Below, piece after piece: positions 15,100-25,793 of a stretch of DNA of 64,000 nt (positions are counted from its first letter, which is position 1; every line of letters begins with the position of its first letter). A program made the position numbers and the translations under genes. The notes under the pieces were generated by a model. It saw only the letters and a program-made list of their open reading frames with translations. It searched no databases and was not told the DNA's origin. Source of the DNA: Kordia aestuariivivens (GTDB taxonomy: Bacteria; Bacteroidota; Bacteroidia; Flavobacteriales; Flavobacteriaceae); the NCBI RefSeq assembly GCF_014397005.1, contig NZ_JACGWS010000012.1, positions 124,001 to 188,000 of the forward strand, given 5' to 3'.

Positions 15100-18000
15100 A
15101 TGGAACAAGCGCAACCTTACAAACCCACATATAAAGTACGAATCGTTACAGCAGCATCACTATTTGATGGACACGATGCCGCAATCAATATCATGCGACG
15201 CATCATTCAGTCAACAGGTGTTGAGGTTATTCATTTAGGACACGATCGAAGTGTAGAAGAAGTCGTAAATACGGCAATTCAAGAAGATGCAAATGCCATT
15301 GCGATGACTTCGTATCAAGGTGGACACAATGAGTATTTTAAATACATGTATGACTTGTTGCAAGAAAAAGGCGCAGGACACATCAAAATATTTGGCGGCG
15401 GTGGCGGCGTAATTCTTCCAGAAGAAATCAAAGACTTAATGGACTATGGAATTACACGTATCTATTCACCTGATGATGGACGTGAAATGGGCTTGCAAGG
15501 AATGATTAATGATTTGGTGCAACAATCAGATTATGCCATTGGCGACACATTAAATGGAGAAGTGAATATTCTACACGAAAAAAATCCAAAAGCAATTGCA
15601 CGTGTGATCTCTTCGGCAGAAAACTTTCCAGAAGTTGCCAAAGAATCATTAGACATTATTCACGAAAAAAATAAAAATTCAAAAACACCCGTTTTAGGAA
15701 TCACCGGAACTGGTGGCGCAGGAAAATCAAGTTTAGTGGACGAATTAGTACGTCGCTTCTTAATTGACTTTCCAGAAAAAACCATCGGATTAATCTCGGT
15801 TGATCCATCAAAACGCAAAACAGGCGGCGCATTACTTGGAGATCGTATTCGTATGAATGCCATCAACTCACCAAGAGTCTATATGCGTAGTTTGGCAACA
15901 CGTCAATCTAATTTAGCCTTATCAAAATATGTAAATGAAGCAGTACAAGTTTTAAAAGCTGCGGAATACGATATCATCATTCTTGAAACATCAGGAATTG
16001 GACAATCGGATACGGAAATCATGGAGCACAGTGATGTGGCTTTATACGTAATGACACCAGAATTTGGCGCAGCAACACAATTAGAAAAAATTGACATGCT
16101 TGATTTCGCTGATTTAGTAGCAATCAACAAATTTGATAAAAGAGGTTCATTAGATGCTTTGCGCGATGTAAAAAAACAATACATGCGTAATAACAATCTG
16201 TGGCATGTACACCAAGATGATTTGCCAGTATTCGGAACAATTGCTTCACAATTCAACGATCCAGGAATGAATACCTTGTACAAAGCTGTCATGGACAAAT
16301 TGGTGGAGAAAACGGAAGCAGATTTACAATCGACTTCTAAAATTTCAAGTGAAATGAGCGAAAAAATATTCGTCATTCCACCATCAAGAACACGCTATCT
16401 ATCTGAAATTGCTGAAAGTAACAGAGCCTACGATAAAAAAGCTGAAACACAAGTTGAAGTTGCACAACGTTTGTACGGAATTTATAAAACAATCGCTTCT
16501 ATCACAAATGTCACATCGAGCGCAGTTGAGATGTCATTCATGTCAAAAATTGGTTTGGATGAAACGATTATTTTAGATCGAATCGAGAAAGAAGCAGACA
16601 TTGACTTAGTAAAATTATTACTCAAAGAGTTTGATCGCGTAAAGCTAAACTTGGATCCTTACAACTGGGAAATCATCATCGGTTGGAGCGAAAAAGTAAA
16701 TACATACAAAAACCCAATCTATTCGTTCAAAGTACGAGACAAAGAAATCAAAATAGAAACACACACAGAATCGTTATCACACGTACAAATACCAAAAGTA
16801 GCGTTGCCAAAGTATCAAGCTTGGGGCGATATCTTAAAATGGTGTTTGCAAGAAAACGTACCAGGAGAATTTCCATACACAGCAGGATTATATCCTTTCA
16901 AACGTACAGGAGAAGATCCAGCGCGAATGTTTGCAGGAGAAGGCGGACCCGAACGTACCAACAAACGTTTTCACTACGTAAGTGCAGGAATGCCCGCAAA
17001 ACGTTTATCAACAGCTTTTGACAGTGTAACTCTTTACGGAAACGATCCAGATTTACGACCAGATATTTATGGTAAAATTGGAAATGCAGGCGTTTCTATT
17101 TGCTGTTTAGATGATGCGAAAAAACTATACTCTGGTTTTAATTTAGCTGATATCATGACTTCGGTAAGTATGACGATCAATGGTCCAGCACCAATGTTAT
17201 TAGGATTTTTCATGAATGCAGCTATTGATCAGCAATGTGAAATCTACATCAAGGAAAATGAACTAGAAACGGAAGTGGAAGCAAAAATTGCTGAAATTTA
17301 CAAAGGGAAAGAACGTCCAAAATACAATGCCGAATTACCAGAAAGTAATAACGGTTTAGGTTTGATGCTTTTGGGAGTTACGGGCGATCAAGTTTTGCCA
17401 GCGGATGTTTATAACGATATCAAAGTAAAAACAATAGCACAAGTTCGTGGAACGGTTCAGGCAGATATCTTAAAAGAAGATCAAGCACAAAATACGTGTA
17501 TTTTCTCAACAGAATTTGCATTGCGATTGATGGGAGATGTTCAAGAATATTTCATTGAAAACAATGTACGTAACTTCTATTCGGTTTCCATTTCTGGATA
17601 TCACATCGCGGAAGCAGGCGCAAACCCAATTACACAATTGGCATTAACCTTATCAAATGGTTTCACGTATGTAGAGTACTATTTAAGTCGCGGAATGGAC
17701 ATCAATAAATTTGGTCCAAACTTATCATTTTTCTTCTCCAACGGAATCGATCCAGAATATGCAGTCATTGGACGTGTAGCGCGTAAAATCTGGGCGAAAG
17801 CCTTAAAACATAAATACGGAGCGAATTCAAGAGCGCAAATGTTGAAATATCACATTCAAACTTCGGGACGTAGTTTACACGCACAAGAAATTGATTTCAA
17901 CGACATTCGTACCACGTTGCAAGCGTTATATGCAATCTATGATAACTGTAACTCGTTGCACACAAACGCGTATGACGAAGCTATTACAACGCCAACGGAA

Positions 18001-18540
18001 GAATCGGTTCGTAGAGCCATGGCAATTCAGTTAATCATCAACAAAGAATTAGGATTGGCGAAAAACGAAAATCCAATTCAAGGTTCGTTTATCATTGAAG
18101 AATTGACAGACTTGGTAGAAGAAGCGGTTTTACTAGAATTTGATAGAATTACGGAACGTGGTGGCGTTTTAGGCGCGATGGAAACCATGTACCAACGTTC
18201 TAAAATTCAGGAAGAAAGTTTATACTACGAAACCTTAAAACACAATGGACAATTTCCAATCATTGGTGTAAACACATTCCTAAGTAGTAAAGGTTCGCCA
18301 ACGGTAGTTCCAAAAGAGGTAATTCGTGCAACGGAAGAAGAAAAACAGTATCAAATCAGAATCTTAGAAAATCTTCAAAAAGCACACGATACGGACGAAT
18401 TATTACTTGAATTACAAAAGAAAGCAATCAATAATGAAAACATATTTGAAGCCTTAATGGAAGTATGTAAAGTATGTTCGTTAGGACAAATCACAGCTTC
18501 GTTATTTGAAGTCGGTGGACAATATCGAAGAAATATGTAG
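15100..18540 (+). CDS. icmF: Fused isobutyryl-CoA mutase (IcmF-type)
   Basis: The 1146 residues join three parts. First is a B12-binding domain with DGHDAA (23-28, DxHxxG-like base-off motif). Second is a MeaB-like GTPase chaperone with P-loop GTGGAGKSS (around 203-211), and third a methylmalonyl-CoA-mutase-type TIM barrel from about residue 570. The fusion order identifies IcmF, which interconverts isobutyryl-CoA and butyryl-CoA. F600 (GLYPF) and Q797 (EDQAQNT) stand where MCM has Tyr and Arg, consistent with ICM specificity as I recall the rule; the alignment should be checked. It is a single-gene unit. No cobalamin riboswitch is evident upstream. Confidence 0.93.
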   Translation: MEQAQPYKPTYKVRIVTAASLFDGHDAAINIMRRIIQSTGVEVIHLGHDRSVEEVVNTAIQEDANAIAMTSYQGGHNEYFKYMYDLLQEKGAGHIKIFGGGGGVILPEEIKDLMDYGITRIYSPDDGREMGLQGMINDLVQQSDYAIGDTLNGEVNILHEKNPKAIARVISSAENFPEVAKESLDIIHEKNKNSKTPVLGITGTGGAGKSSLVDELVRRFLIDFPEKTIGLISVDPSKRKTGGALLGDRIRMNAINSPRVYMRSLATRQSNLALSKYVNEAVQVLKAAEYDIIILETSGIGQSDTEIMEHSDVALYVMTPEFGAATQLEKIDMLDFADLVAINKFDKRGSLDALRDVKKQYMRNNNLWHVHQDDLPVFGTIASQFNDPGMNTLYKAVMDKLVEKTEADLQSTSKISSEMSEKIFVIPPSRTRYLSEIAESNRAYDKKAETQVEVAQRLYGIYKTIASITNVTSSAVEMSFMSKIGLDETIILDRIEKEADIDLVKLLLKEFDRVKLNLDPYNWEIIIGWSEKVNTYKNPIYSFKVRDKEIKIETHTESLSHVQIPKVALPKYQAWGDILKWCLQENVPGEFPYTAGLYPFKRTGEDPARMFAGEGGPERTNKRFHYVSAGMPAKRLSTAFDSVTLYGNDPDLRPDIYGKIGNAGVSICCLDDAKKLYSGFNLADIMTSVSMTINGPAPMLLGFFMNAAIDQQCEIYIKENELETEVEAKIAEIYKGKERPKYNAELPESNNGLGLMLLGVTGDQVLPADVYNDIKVKTIAQVRGTVQADILKEDQAQNTCIFSTEFALRLMGDVQEYFIENNVRNFYSVSISGYHIAEAGANPITQLALTLSNGFTYVEYYLSRGMDINKFGPNLSFFFSNGIDPEYAVIGRVARKIWAKALKHKYGANSRAQMLKYHIQTSGRSLHAQEIDFNDIRTTLQALYAIYDNCNSLHTNAYDEAITTPTEESVRRAMAIQLIINKELGLAKNENPIQGSFIIEELTDLVEEAVLLEFDRITERGGVLGAMETMYQRSKIQEESLYYETLKHNGQFPIIGVNTFLSSKGSPTVVPKEVIRATEEEKQYQIRILENLQKAHDTDELLLELQKKAINNENIFEALMEVCKVCSLGQITASLFEVGGQYRRNM

Positions 18541-18583
18541 TAATTTTTGCAGGTTCATTAAATTGTCATAAAACTACAAAGTA

Positions 18584-18687
18584 CGTCATTCTGAACTTGA
18601 TTCAGAATCTCATGCTTCTGTGAATCAAATATATATGTGAGACCCTGAGTTTTTAAATCAGCGAAGCTAAATAAATTCAGGGTGACG
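18584..18687. repeat. Intergenic REP/MITE-like imperfect palindrome
   Basis: The left end reads CGTCATTCTGAACTTGATTC and the right end AATTCAGGGTGACG, which are imperfect inverted copies, with TCTCA / TGAGA further inside. It contains no ORF. This type of CATTCTGAA...TTCAG(GG)TGA element is common between genes in Bacteroidetes. Confidence 0.7.
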
Positions 18688-18771
18688 CAGTAACTATTTG
18701 ACAGAAAACAGATATCCAACAATCAATCTTAACGAGTATAAAAACCTTACGTTTTAATTTGATTTTACAAT

Positions 18772-19116
18772 TCAATTCTTAGAGTGAAATTTTAAAAGTA
18801 GAATTTTGTCTGAGTATGCATCAAAATCCTTTATGCAATCAATATAAGTTGAAGATACGCCTAGTAGAAAGTATTCTAATATACTAATAATTGTCCCTTT
18901 GAAGTTTATTGTATCTGTTGAAGATAAACCATAGTCTCTGAATATTTCAGAAATTAATAAATCTGATTTATCAATAATTTGTTGGCTTAAATAATCTGCT
19001 CTGTGAGTAAAATTTTTAAAGTTATTGGGTGAATCATTTTTTAAATTTTCTTTTTGTTTTAATACAAAAGCTTTTAAACGTTCTTTATGTATATCTAAAA
19101 AATCTTGCTTTGTCAT
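18772..19116 (-). CDS. Hypothetical helical protein, 114 aa
   Basis: I do not recognise it. The product (MTKQDFLDIHKERLKAFVLK ...) is mostly helical and highly charged in its first 60 residues, with a more hydrophobic segment ISILEYFLLGVSSTYIDCI near 80-98. There is no signal peptide or clear membrane span. It lies alone between two repeat-bearing intergenic regions, a typical place for lineage-specific genes. Confidence 0.6.
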   Translation of the reverse strand: MTKQDFLDIHKERLKAFVLKQKENLKNDSPNNFKNFTHRADYLSQQIIDKSDLLISEIFRDYGLSSTDTINFKGTIISILEYFLLGVSSTYIDCIKDFDAYSDKILLLKFHSKN

Positions 19117-19384
19117 TTAGTTAAATATATTTAAATTAGACAACAAAACTACACCAAGAAAAAGCTATTGAAAAATATTTAACGGTTTGAGTTAAACTCC
19201 CTTAAATTGGTGTTAAATAAGTTTATGATCTTGTCTAATAAAGTTAAAACTAGGTTAAAAACGAAATGCTAAATTATGACGTGTATATTTAATTGCTAGG
19301 TCACTGCCGACTTACGAACATTCCTGCGGAATATTTTATCTGTGATTTATTTGCTAAATTAGATACTTAAACACGCAATAAACC

Positions 19385-19738
19385 ATGAGTGAACACGTTG
19401 TGTGCAATTGGAAAAAAATGATAAAATTTCAAACAATATATTTAAAAGATAAGTACGACTTTTCAAAAGTACCAAATGGATTTATTAAACTTATAACTAA
19501 AAACCAAATTGGGAAAAAAATTGTGTCATTTAAGACTGACCGAAATGATGTTGTTCTATCAAGAGAGTTAGAAAAAGTTATTTCAAAGTTAGATTTTGAT
19601 AAGTCACATTACTTAATTCTGACAACAAATTTGACGATGGAAGGAATCAAAATATTGAAAGAAAAAGGAATTGAATATATGACAACTTCAGACTATATTT
19701 GGACTGACGAAAGCTATAAATCAATAAAATTGATTTAA
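19385..19738 (+). CDS. Hypothetical protein, 117 aa
   Basis: Not recognised. The 117 residues (MSEHVVCNWKKMIKFQTIYL ...) alternate strands and helices: VSFKTDRNDVVLSRELEKVI, then HYLILTTNLTMEGIKILKEKGIEYM. This could be a small alpha/beta domain such as an immunity-type or DUF protein. The ATG at residue 12 (MIKFQTIYLKDKY) is an alternative start. It is isolated between repeat-containing gaps, and no partner gene is adjacent. Confidence 0.55.
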   Translation: MSEHVVCNWKKMIKFQTIYLKDKYDFSKVPNGFIKLITKNQIGKKIVSFKTDRNDVVLSRELEKVISKLDFDKSHYLILTTNLTMEGIKILKEKGIEYMTTSDYIWTDESYKSIKLI

Positions 19739-19907
19739 TGAATATCTTCTTTGTTTGTAGTCGAAAATAAAAGAAGAAGTAGAATAGCTGAGGAGATACT
19801 CTTAAATAACCAAAGAGTTTATGTGAAAACTACTAAAAATATAATTAACTAATTGGTTATAAAATATTTACAAAAACCCTCGCAATTTTTCCAATAATTA
19901 CTATTCA

Positions 19908-19949
19908 GTCTCTATTCTATAATCTAACAGCGCAGCGGTCTTTCATCTT
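19908..19949 (+). repeat. Dispersed 43-bp repeat, copy 2
   Basis: Near-copy of 14960-15002 (AATCTAACAGCGCAGCGGTC here). Same orientation, intergenic. Confidence 0.75.
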
Positions 19950-20013
19950 CTCGAAAAAAAAACCAATATCGAAGAAACAAGCAACTTCAACTAAACAGAA
20001 AGTATATCATACC

Positions 20014-20050
20014 AAAAATGTGTAAATCGAGACGGTTTACACATTTTTTT
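20014..20050 (+). terminator. Strong terminator 60 bp before the T9SS repeat protein
   Basis: AAAAATGTGTAAA pairs with TTTACACATTTTT, followed by more T. The nearest upstream plus-strand gene ends 276 bases earlier, so an unannotated short RNA may end here. Confidence 0.8.
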
Positions 20051-20110
20051 TATGAGACAATTTAAAAGGAAGTACTTTCATGGCTCGTAAACTAAATTAG
20101 GGGCAATTAC

Positions 20111-23100
20111 ATGAGGGCAAAACTACTTTTCTTAGGAATTCTATTCACTATATACTACAGTCATGCGCAAGTACCAGCAAACAATGATTGCGTTGATGCT
20201 GAAGTTATTACAGTAACAACAACAGGAACAACATTAGTCAGTTTCAATAACGAAATGGCAACACAAAGTTTGCTCAGTAGTTGTGATACTTCGCCAACTT
20301 CATACTTAGATGTTTGGTACGAATTTACGATGCCAGTTACGGGAAATATACGAATTACAGCTGTCAATTTTGCAGACGGTTTTTCACTATACAATACATG
20401 TGGCGGCGCAGAAATAGATTGTTTTTATGACGATGGATTCTTTTACAATCTCACAGCAGGAACATACAAATTAAGAGCTGTTAGTACTGCCAGTCAAGCT
20501 GGAGCGGACAGTTTTCAAATTCAAGCATTTGAAGCGGCAGCCAATGACGAATGCGCGAATGCCGAAGTCATTACGGACGATATTACAACAGCTACGACGA
20601 TTAATTTCAACAATGCACAAGCAACCGAAAGTTTGCAAAGTAGCTGTGATACAAGTCCAACTCAAGACTATTTAGACTTATGGTACGAATTCACAATGCC
20701 AGTTACTGGAAATCTACGAATCACAGGCGTTAACTTTGCCGACGGTTTTACATTATATGATAACTGCGGAACGGTTCCGACGGAAATCGATTGTTTCTAC
20801 AACAATAATTTTACATACAATTTAGCTGCCGGAACCTATACATTACGTGTGGTGAGTACAGCTGGAAATGCAAACGCTGATAGTTTTGTCATTCAAGCTT
20901 TAGGAACAGCGACCAATGACGAATGTGCGAATGCAGAAGTCATTTCAGATGATATTACAACAGCTACGACGATTAATTTCAACAATGCAACAGCAACCGA
21001 AAGTTTACAAAGTAGTTGCGATACAAGCCTAACAGAAGATTATTTAGATCTTTGGTATGAATTCACAATGCCAGTCAATGGAAATTTAAGTTTTACAGGG
21101 ATTAACTTTGCAGATGGTTTTACACTCTATGACAATTGCGGAACGGTTCCGACGGAAATCGATTGCTTTTACAATAATAATTTTATATTCGGATTAACCA
21201 CAGGAACCTATACATTACGAGTGGTAAGTACTTCGAGTAATGCAAACGCTGATAGTTTTACAATGCAAGCTTTTGAAACAGCTGCGAATGACGAATGCGC
21301 TAATGCGGAAGTCATCACAGCAGATATTACAACAGCTACAACAATTAATTTCAACAATGCAACCGCAACCGAAAGTTTACAAAGTAGTTGCGATACAAGC
21401 TTAACAGAAGATTATTTAGATGTTTGGTTTGAATTTACGATGCCAGTGACAGGAAACTTAAGTTTTTCTGGAGTCAACTTCGCAGACGGATTTACACTCT
21501 ATGACAATTGCGGAACGGTTCCAACGGAAATCGATTGCTTTTATAACAATCATTTTATATACAATGTAGCTGCCGGAACGTACACGTTACGCGTAGTAAG
21601 TACATCAGGTTTTGCGGGTGCTGATAGTTTTGTCATACAAGCGTTTCAAACGGCTGCAAATGACGAATGCGCCAATGCGGAAATCATTACGGCAGATATC
21701 ACAACGCCAACGACCATCAACTTTAACAATGCTTCAGCAACCGAAAGTTTGCAAAGTAGCTGTGAAACAAGTCCCACAGACGAGTATCTCGATTTATGGT
21801 ATGAATTTACAATGCCAGTCAACGGAAATATTACAATTACAGGCGTGAATTTCGCGGATGGATTTACCTTATACGATACTTGCGGAACTGTTCCAACGGA
21901 AATTGAGTGTTTCTATAACGAAAAAATAATATTTGGACTCACTACCGGAACGTACACATTACGTGTAGTCAGTAGTAGTATATATGCTGGCGCAGACAGT
22001 TTTGTCATTACGGCGTATGAAAGTATTACAAATGTAGATTGCGCTTCCGCAGAATTGATTCAGGTTGCGGCAATTGGCGAATGTAGCACACAAAATGTAA
22101 CGACAGAATTACGCGGTTCAACCTTAGCTTCTTCCGTGGGAAGTTGCCAGAACGGAACACAAACATGGTTGGACAGTTGGTATACGTTTGAAGCTACACT
22201 GACAGGAAATATTACACTCAATACGAGTTCAACATTTAACAACTTTACGGTTTACGATGCTTGCGGCGGAACAGAAGTTGCTTGTTTTAATAATGATGGC
22301 TCTATTCCTGTGGTATTCGGAAACACCTATTACCTACAAGTTTCCCGATTAGAAACAAGTCTTACAGCTGTTACGTTCTGTTTAGAAGGCGCACCAGTTG
22401 TGGCTACAGGAACAGCAGGCGTTTGTGAAAACATACCAACGGTAGAAATTTCAACATTACAAGGAAATACAAACGAATGGGTTCCGATTTTAGATGCATC
22501 AAACAATATCGTAGCGGCGATGAACGCTAACGGAAATGACTTAGGGACTATAACCACCACATTATTTATTGACAATGCTGATACTCGAGACTTCTCAGGG
22601 CAACCGTATTTACGGAGAGAAGTCTCCATCAGTGCTCAAAATGCACCTTCAAGCAATGTAAATGTCCGCTTATATGTATTAGGTGATGAGGTTGATGATT
22701 TAATTTTGGTTGATTCCAATCTGATAACAATCAGTGACTTAGAAGTGATGAAAGTAAACGGAAATACCTGTACTTCAGGCTATGTTTCTGGGGGCGATTT
22801 TATCAATACAGTAGCTACTTCCTATCAAGATGATTATTACATCCGATTCAATACAAACTCATTCTCTGTATTTTACCCAACATCAACCAACTTAGACGGA
22901 ACCTTAAGCATTACAGGAAATGATGAAGCAGCATTTGGAATTACAATCGCACCAACACTAACCGACGGAATTGTATATATAAATGCAGCGACAAAACTCG
23001 ATAATGTAGCTGTGAATGTTTTCGATATTACAGGAAGAAATATTTATAAAGCAACTTTTGACAGTATAGATCAAACAAAACAAACCATAGATTTACGCGG

Positions 23101-23176
23101 CTATCAAGCAGGAATGTATTTCTTGAAAATTTCGCAAAAGAACAAACAATTCACTAAACGAATTATACTAAAATAG
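20111..23176 (+). CDS. T9SS-secreted repeat protein (possible adhesin)
   Basis: The 1021 residues start with a signal peptide (to SHAQ, residue 20). Six tandem domains follow, starting at about residues 25, 145, 269, 393, 517 and 641, each opening NDxCxxAExI and containing YLDLWYEFTMPVTGN, VNFADGFTLYDNCGT and GTYTLRVVST. These look like beta-sandwich domains. Domains 2-5 are exactly 124 residues each. The end (about 945-1021) is a type A T9SS sorting domain: VNVFDITGRNIYKA ... QAGMYFLKISQKNKQFTKRIILK. The mature protein is therefore expected on the cell surface or secreted. A carbohydrate or adhesion role is inference. Confidence 0.9.
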   Translation: MRAKLLFLGILFTIYYSHAQVPANNDCVDAEVITVTTTGTTLVSFNNEMATQSLLSSCDTSPTSYLDVWYEFTMPVTGNIRITAVNFADGFSLYNTCGGAEIDCFYDDGFFYNLTAGTYKLRAVSTASQAGADSFQIQAFEAAANDECANAEVITDDITTATTINFNNAQATESLQSSCDTSPTQDYLDLWYEFTMPVTGNLRITGVNFADGFTLYDNCGTVPTEIDCFYNNNFTYNLAAGTYTLRVVSTAGNANADSFVIQALGTATNDECANAEVISDDITTATTINFNNATATESLQSSCDTSLTEDYLDLWYEFTMPVNGNLSFTGINFADGFTLYDNCGTVPTEIDCFYNNNFIFGLTTGTYTLRVVSTSSNANADSFTMQAFETAANDECANAEVITADITTATTINFNNATATESLQSSCDTSLTEDYLDVWFEFTMPVTGNLSFSGVNFADGFTLYDNCGTVPTEIDCFYNNHFIYNVAAGTYTLRVVSTSGFAGADSFVIQAFQTAANDECANAEIITADITTPTTINFNNASATESLQSSCETSPTDEYLDLWYEFTMPVNGNITITGVNFADGFTLYDTCGTVPTEIECFYNEKIIFGLTTGTYTLRVVSSSIYAGADSFVITAYESITNVDCASAELIQVAAIGECSTQNVTTELRGSTLASSVGSCQNGTQTWLDSWYTFEATLTGNITLNTSSTFNNFTVYDACGGTEVACFNNDGSIPVVFGNTYYLQVSRLETSLTAVTFCLEGAPVVATGTAGVCENIPTVEISTLQGNTNEWVPILDASNNIVAAMNANGNDLGTITTTLFIDNADTRDFSGQPYLRREVSISAQNAPSSNVNVRLYVLGDEVDDLILVDSNLITISDLEVMKVNGNTCTSGYVSGGDFINTVATSYQDDYYIRFNTNSFSVFYPTSTNLDGTLSITGNDEAAFGITIAPTLTDGIVYINAATKLDNVAVNVFDITGRNIYKATFDSIDQTKQTIDLRGYQAGMYFLKISQKNKQFTKRIILK
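20543..22030 (+). repeat. Four in-frame 372-bp tandem repeats
   Basis: Units begin at 20543, 20915, 21287 and 21659, each exactly 372 bases, and are highly similar at DNA level. Two diverged units flank them (from about 20183 and from 22031). Confidence 0.95.
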
Positions 23177-23264
23177 TTAGCAATCTGATGTTACTATGCA
23201 AAAGTGTCACAAAAAGTCGGGTCTTTTCTTTGCGTGGCACTTTATTTTTAAAAAAAGAATGGTT

Positions 23265-23894
23265 TTACTTCAATCGTTCAAAAATATATCCTGCTTTTTC
23301 TGCGCCCCAAACATGTTCATCTTTAGCATTAAAACCGCGATCCCAACTTTCAATTACATTGGGTTTTATCGTTACTTGTGAAGTTGCGTAGCTTGCGCCG
23401 CGCATTGTGCTTTTACAGCCAGCTCCATGTGTGCCACCAATATATTTTTTTCCTTTTTTCACTAAATAAACACCACAGCCTTCGCGTTCTTTTAGAATAG
23501 AAGTATCAAATTGGTCAAAATACTCAGGAGTTTTCCATTTCCCAATAAAGTCTTCTGGATTTTGGAGTGTATATACTTTACTCACATATCGTGTATTCAT
23601 AAAATATTCTATTTTATAAACTCGCTGACGATATGGTTTTGCTTGGTTTGTGTTTAGCGCTTGCTCAACATACAACCAATAGCCATCTTTTGATTTCCAA
23701 ATAGGATACATGTGCAAGGAAATATTATAATAAGTTGAATCTTTTGCAGCTTGTTCACTACTATCAAACGAACCTGTCATTTGCGTTTGCAATGCTTTTA
23801 ATTCGTTGGTAGAAGTAGTCGATTTGTAACTATCACAACTTGAAATGGAACATAGGAATACTGTAATTACAGCGATTATGATTATTTTTTTCAT
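23265..23894 (-). CDS. CpcT/CpeT-like lipoprotein
   Basis: A lipobox (VFLCSISSCDSYK) precedes about 185 residues with the CpeT/CpcT pattern (PF06206): MTGSFDSSEQA, GYWLYVEQALNT, KPYRQRVYKIEYF, GCGVYLVKKG, GGTHGAGCKSTMRGASYA and a closing ESWDRGFNAKDEHVWG. In cyanobacteria the family attaches bilins to phycobiliproteins. No phycobiliprotein is expected here, and the lipoprotein signal places it at the membrane. The fold may bind another tetrapyrrole or lipid; that is inference. Confidence 0.85.
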   Translation of the reverse strand: MKKIIIIAVITVFLCSISSCDSYKSTTSTNELKALQTQMTGSFDSSEQAAKDSTYYNISLHMYPIWKSKDGYWLYVEQALNTNQAKPYRQRVYKIEYFMNTRYVSKVYTLQNPEDFIGKWKTPEYFDQFDTSILKEREGCGVYLVKKGKKYIGGTHGAGCKSTMRGASYATSQVTIKPNVIESWDRGFNAKDEHVWGAEKAGYIFERLK

Positions 23895-24070
23895 CAGTCT
23901 GTGGAATTTTTGGTTTCTAAAAAAGATAGGTTTTTGTAAATCAATGTAAGTAAATGTAGAAAATACATTTCGTTTTTCAAATTAACATCACATATAGTTT
24001 GAAACTATACAAAATGTTAAAAATAAGCAAGCTTTCTATTAATTCTGTAACTTTAGAGAAAGTATCATTC

Positions 24071-25453
24071 ATGCGTATTGTATTTCTCTGCATCCTAAGC
24101 CTCTATGTTTCTGCCGGATTTGCGCAAACAGATCGTTTTGAAAAAAGTAAAATTTTAAACACGATTCCTGTGCAAAACAGTACAGATACGTATGCATTAT
24201 ATCTTCCAGAATCGTATGATACAAGCAAACTCACAGCAGTTGTTTTCATATTTGATCCAAGCGGAAATGGCAAACAAGGAATAATGCCTTTTGTATCGTC
24301 TGCCGAAAAGTTTAATTATGTACTAATTGCTTCCAATGTAACCAAAAACGGCGTTCCGTATGATACCAATTTTGAAGTTGTCAATAGATTGTTTGAAACC
24401 GTTTTTTCCACCTTTAAAATAGACGAAAAACAAATTTATACTTCTGGATTTTCAGGCGGTTCACGTTTGGCAACTGCCATTGCTGCATTGACCGATAAAA
24501 TACAAGGAGTTGTAGCGTGTGGCGCAGGTTTGGCAATCAACAAATCTGTTACACCAACGAAAGAAATGTTTTCTTTTGTGGGTTTGGTTGGCGATGAAGA
24601 CATGAACTATCAAGAAATGTTCAATACTAAAAATTGGTTAGACAAATTTGAAGTCGCGAATGAATTATTCATCTATAATGATACACATAAATGGCCGCCA
24701 AGCGAACAAATTGAACGTGCTTTTGGTTGGTTAGAATTGCAAGCTTATAAAAAGAAGATACGACCTGTTGATTCAGTATTTGTACAATCGTATTTTGAAT
24801 CTCAATACAAGATTGCTGACTCGTTGGTAATTCACAATAAATTTAGATCTGTTTTGGAATATGAAAGTATTGTCAAAAATTTTGCGCCGTATTTTGAAGT
24901 CAAAATGATTCAACAAAAAATGGAAGCTTTAAAAACTTCTCCAGAATATCAAAGCGAAGTTACATCGCGAGCAGCAAACATTAATGAAGAAAATGAACTG
25001 TATGAAAAGTTTTCAAAAAAGTATTCTCACGATATTTTAGCTGCGGAATCTGACGATAATTTTCAATGGTGGCGTAGAGAATTGAAACGTTTAGATTTGG
25101 ACATCGCGAATGCGGAAACCACCAATGAAGCAAAAATGTTGAAACGTTTGAAATATACCATTTTTGCAGGCGCATACGAATCTTCTATGGGTTATATTGG
25201 CGCGAAAAAATACAAACATGCTTTGTATTGCGATCAATTATTAGTGTATTTTAATCCTGAGCAAGCCTATTGGTATTATCGTGTGGCGCAGAGTTATGCT
25301 CGAAATGACGATTTGAAACACACCATCAGAAATCTCAAAAAGGCAAAAGAACTCGGATTGCGACGATTTCAAGCAATTCAAAACCTTCCATTATTTGCAA
25401 AATTTAAACAAAAGAAAAAATTTCAAAAGCTCTTTGAGGAAGAATCTAAGTAA
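24071..25453 (+). CDS. Secreted alpha/beta-hydrolase-fold protein with TPR-like C-terminus
   Basis: The ATG at 24071 gives a signal peptide (MRIVFLCILSLYVSAGFAQ); a TTG-initiated extension upstream would bury it. About residues 25-230 form an alpha/beta hydrolase: VVFIFDPSGNGKQG, the nucleophile elbow GFSGGSRLA and a later THKWPP that may supply the His. The C-terminal half is helical with TPR-like segments (WYYRVAQSYARNDDLKHTI ...) and a Lys-rich end. This resembles secreted esterase-like proteins of Bacteroidetes; the substrate is unknown. Confidence 0.8.
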   Translation: MRIVFLCILSLYVSAGFAQTDRFEKSKILNTIPVQNSTDTYALYLPESYDTSKLTAVVFIFDPSGNGKQGIMPFVSSAEKFNYVLIASNVTKNGVPYDTNFEVVNRLFETVFSTFKIDEKQIYTSGFSGGSRLATAIAALTDKIQGVVACGAGLAINKSVTPTKEMFSFVGLVGDEDMNYQEMFNTKNWLDKFEVANELFIYNDTHKWPPSEQIERAFGWLELQAYKKKIRPVDSVFVQSYFESQYKIADSLVIHNKFRSVLEYESIVKNFAPYFEVKMIQQKMEALKTSPEYQSEVTSRAANINEENELYEKFSKKYSHDILAAESDDNFQWWRRELKRLDLDIANAETTNEAKMLKRLKYTIFAGAYESSMGYIGAKKYKHALYCDQLLVYFNPEQAYWYYRVAQSYARNDDLKHTIRNLKKAKELGLRRFQAIQNLPLFAKFKQKKKFQKLFEEESK

Positions 25454-25793
25454 CTAACTTAAGTTGGTCTAGGAATTACTCGTAACGGATTCTTTTTCCG
25501 CAGTGTAGTATTCATTTTCCGTTAAGAATTTTTGAAGCCTTGGAGAAAATTTAGGAAAATGAATACGGTTTTGGCTTTCCGAAGAGAAAGCTAAAAACAC
25601 CTCTGGAAATCGAAGATTCATGAATACTTTAGTTTAAAATATAAATGACATGAACTAAAAAGCGCACTTTCTTTTGTTTCTTTTCTTTGTGCGAGCAAAG
25701 AAAACGAAAATAAGGAGCTAGTAATTTGAAGTTTAACTCAGAATATTATTTTTATTTCAATAGCTTTTAGTAATTATATTGAAAATAACAACC
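25454..25793. other. Intergenic region with strong inverted repeats
   Basis: No coding ORF. A 13-base perfect inverted repeat (GTATTCATTTTCC at 25508, GGAAAATGAATAC at 25554) is followed by GGCTTTC / GAAAGC arms (25573-25593). Further on, TTTTCTTTG-TGCGAG-CAAAGAAAA (25681-25704) lies inside an element starting AAGCGCACTTTC. The folding potential suggests repeats or a structured RNA. Confidence 0.6.

Larger units (their letters stand above)
19739..20110. other. Intergenic region with repeat and terminator
   Basis: No coding ORF. It holds the second copy of the dispersed 43-bp repeat and a strong hairpin (20014-20050) only 60 bases before the next gene. A short transcript from this gap, or attenuation of the T9SS gene, is possible. 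Confidence 0.5.
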
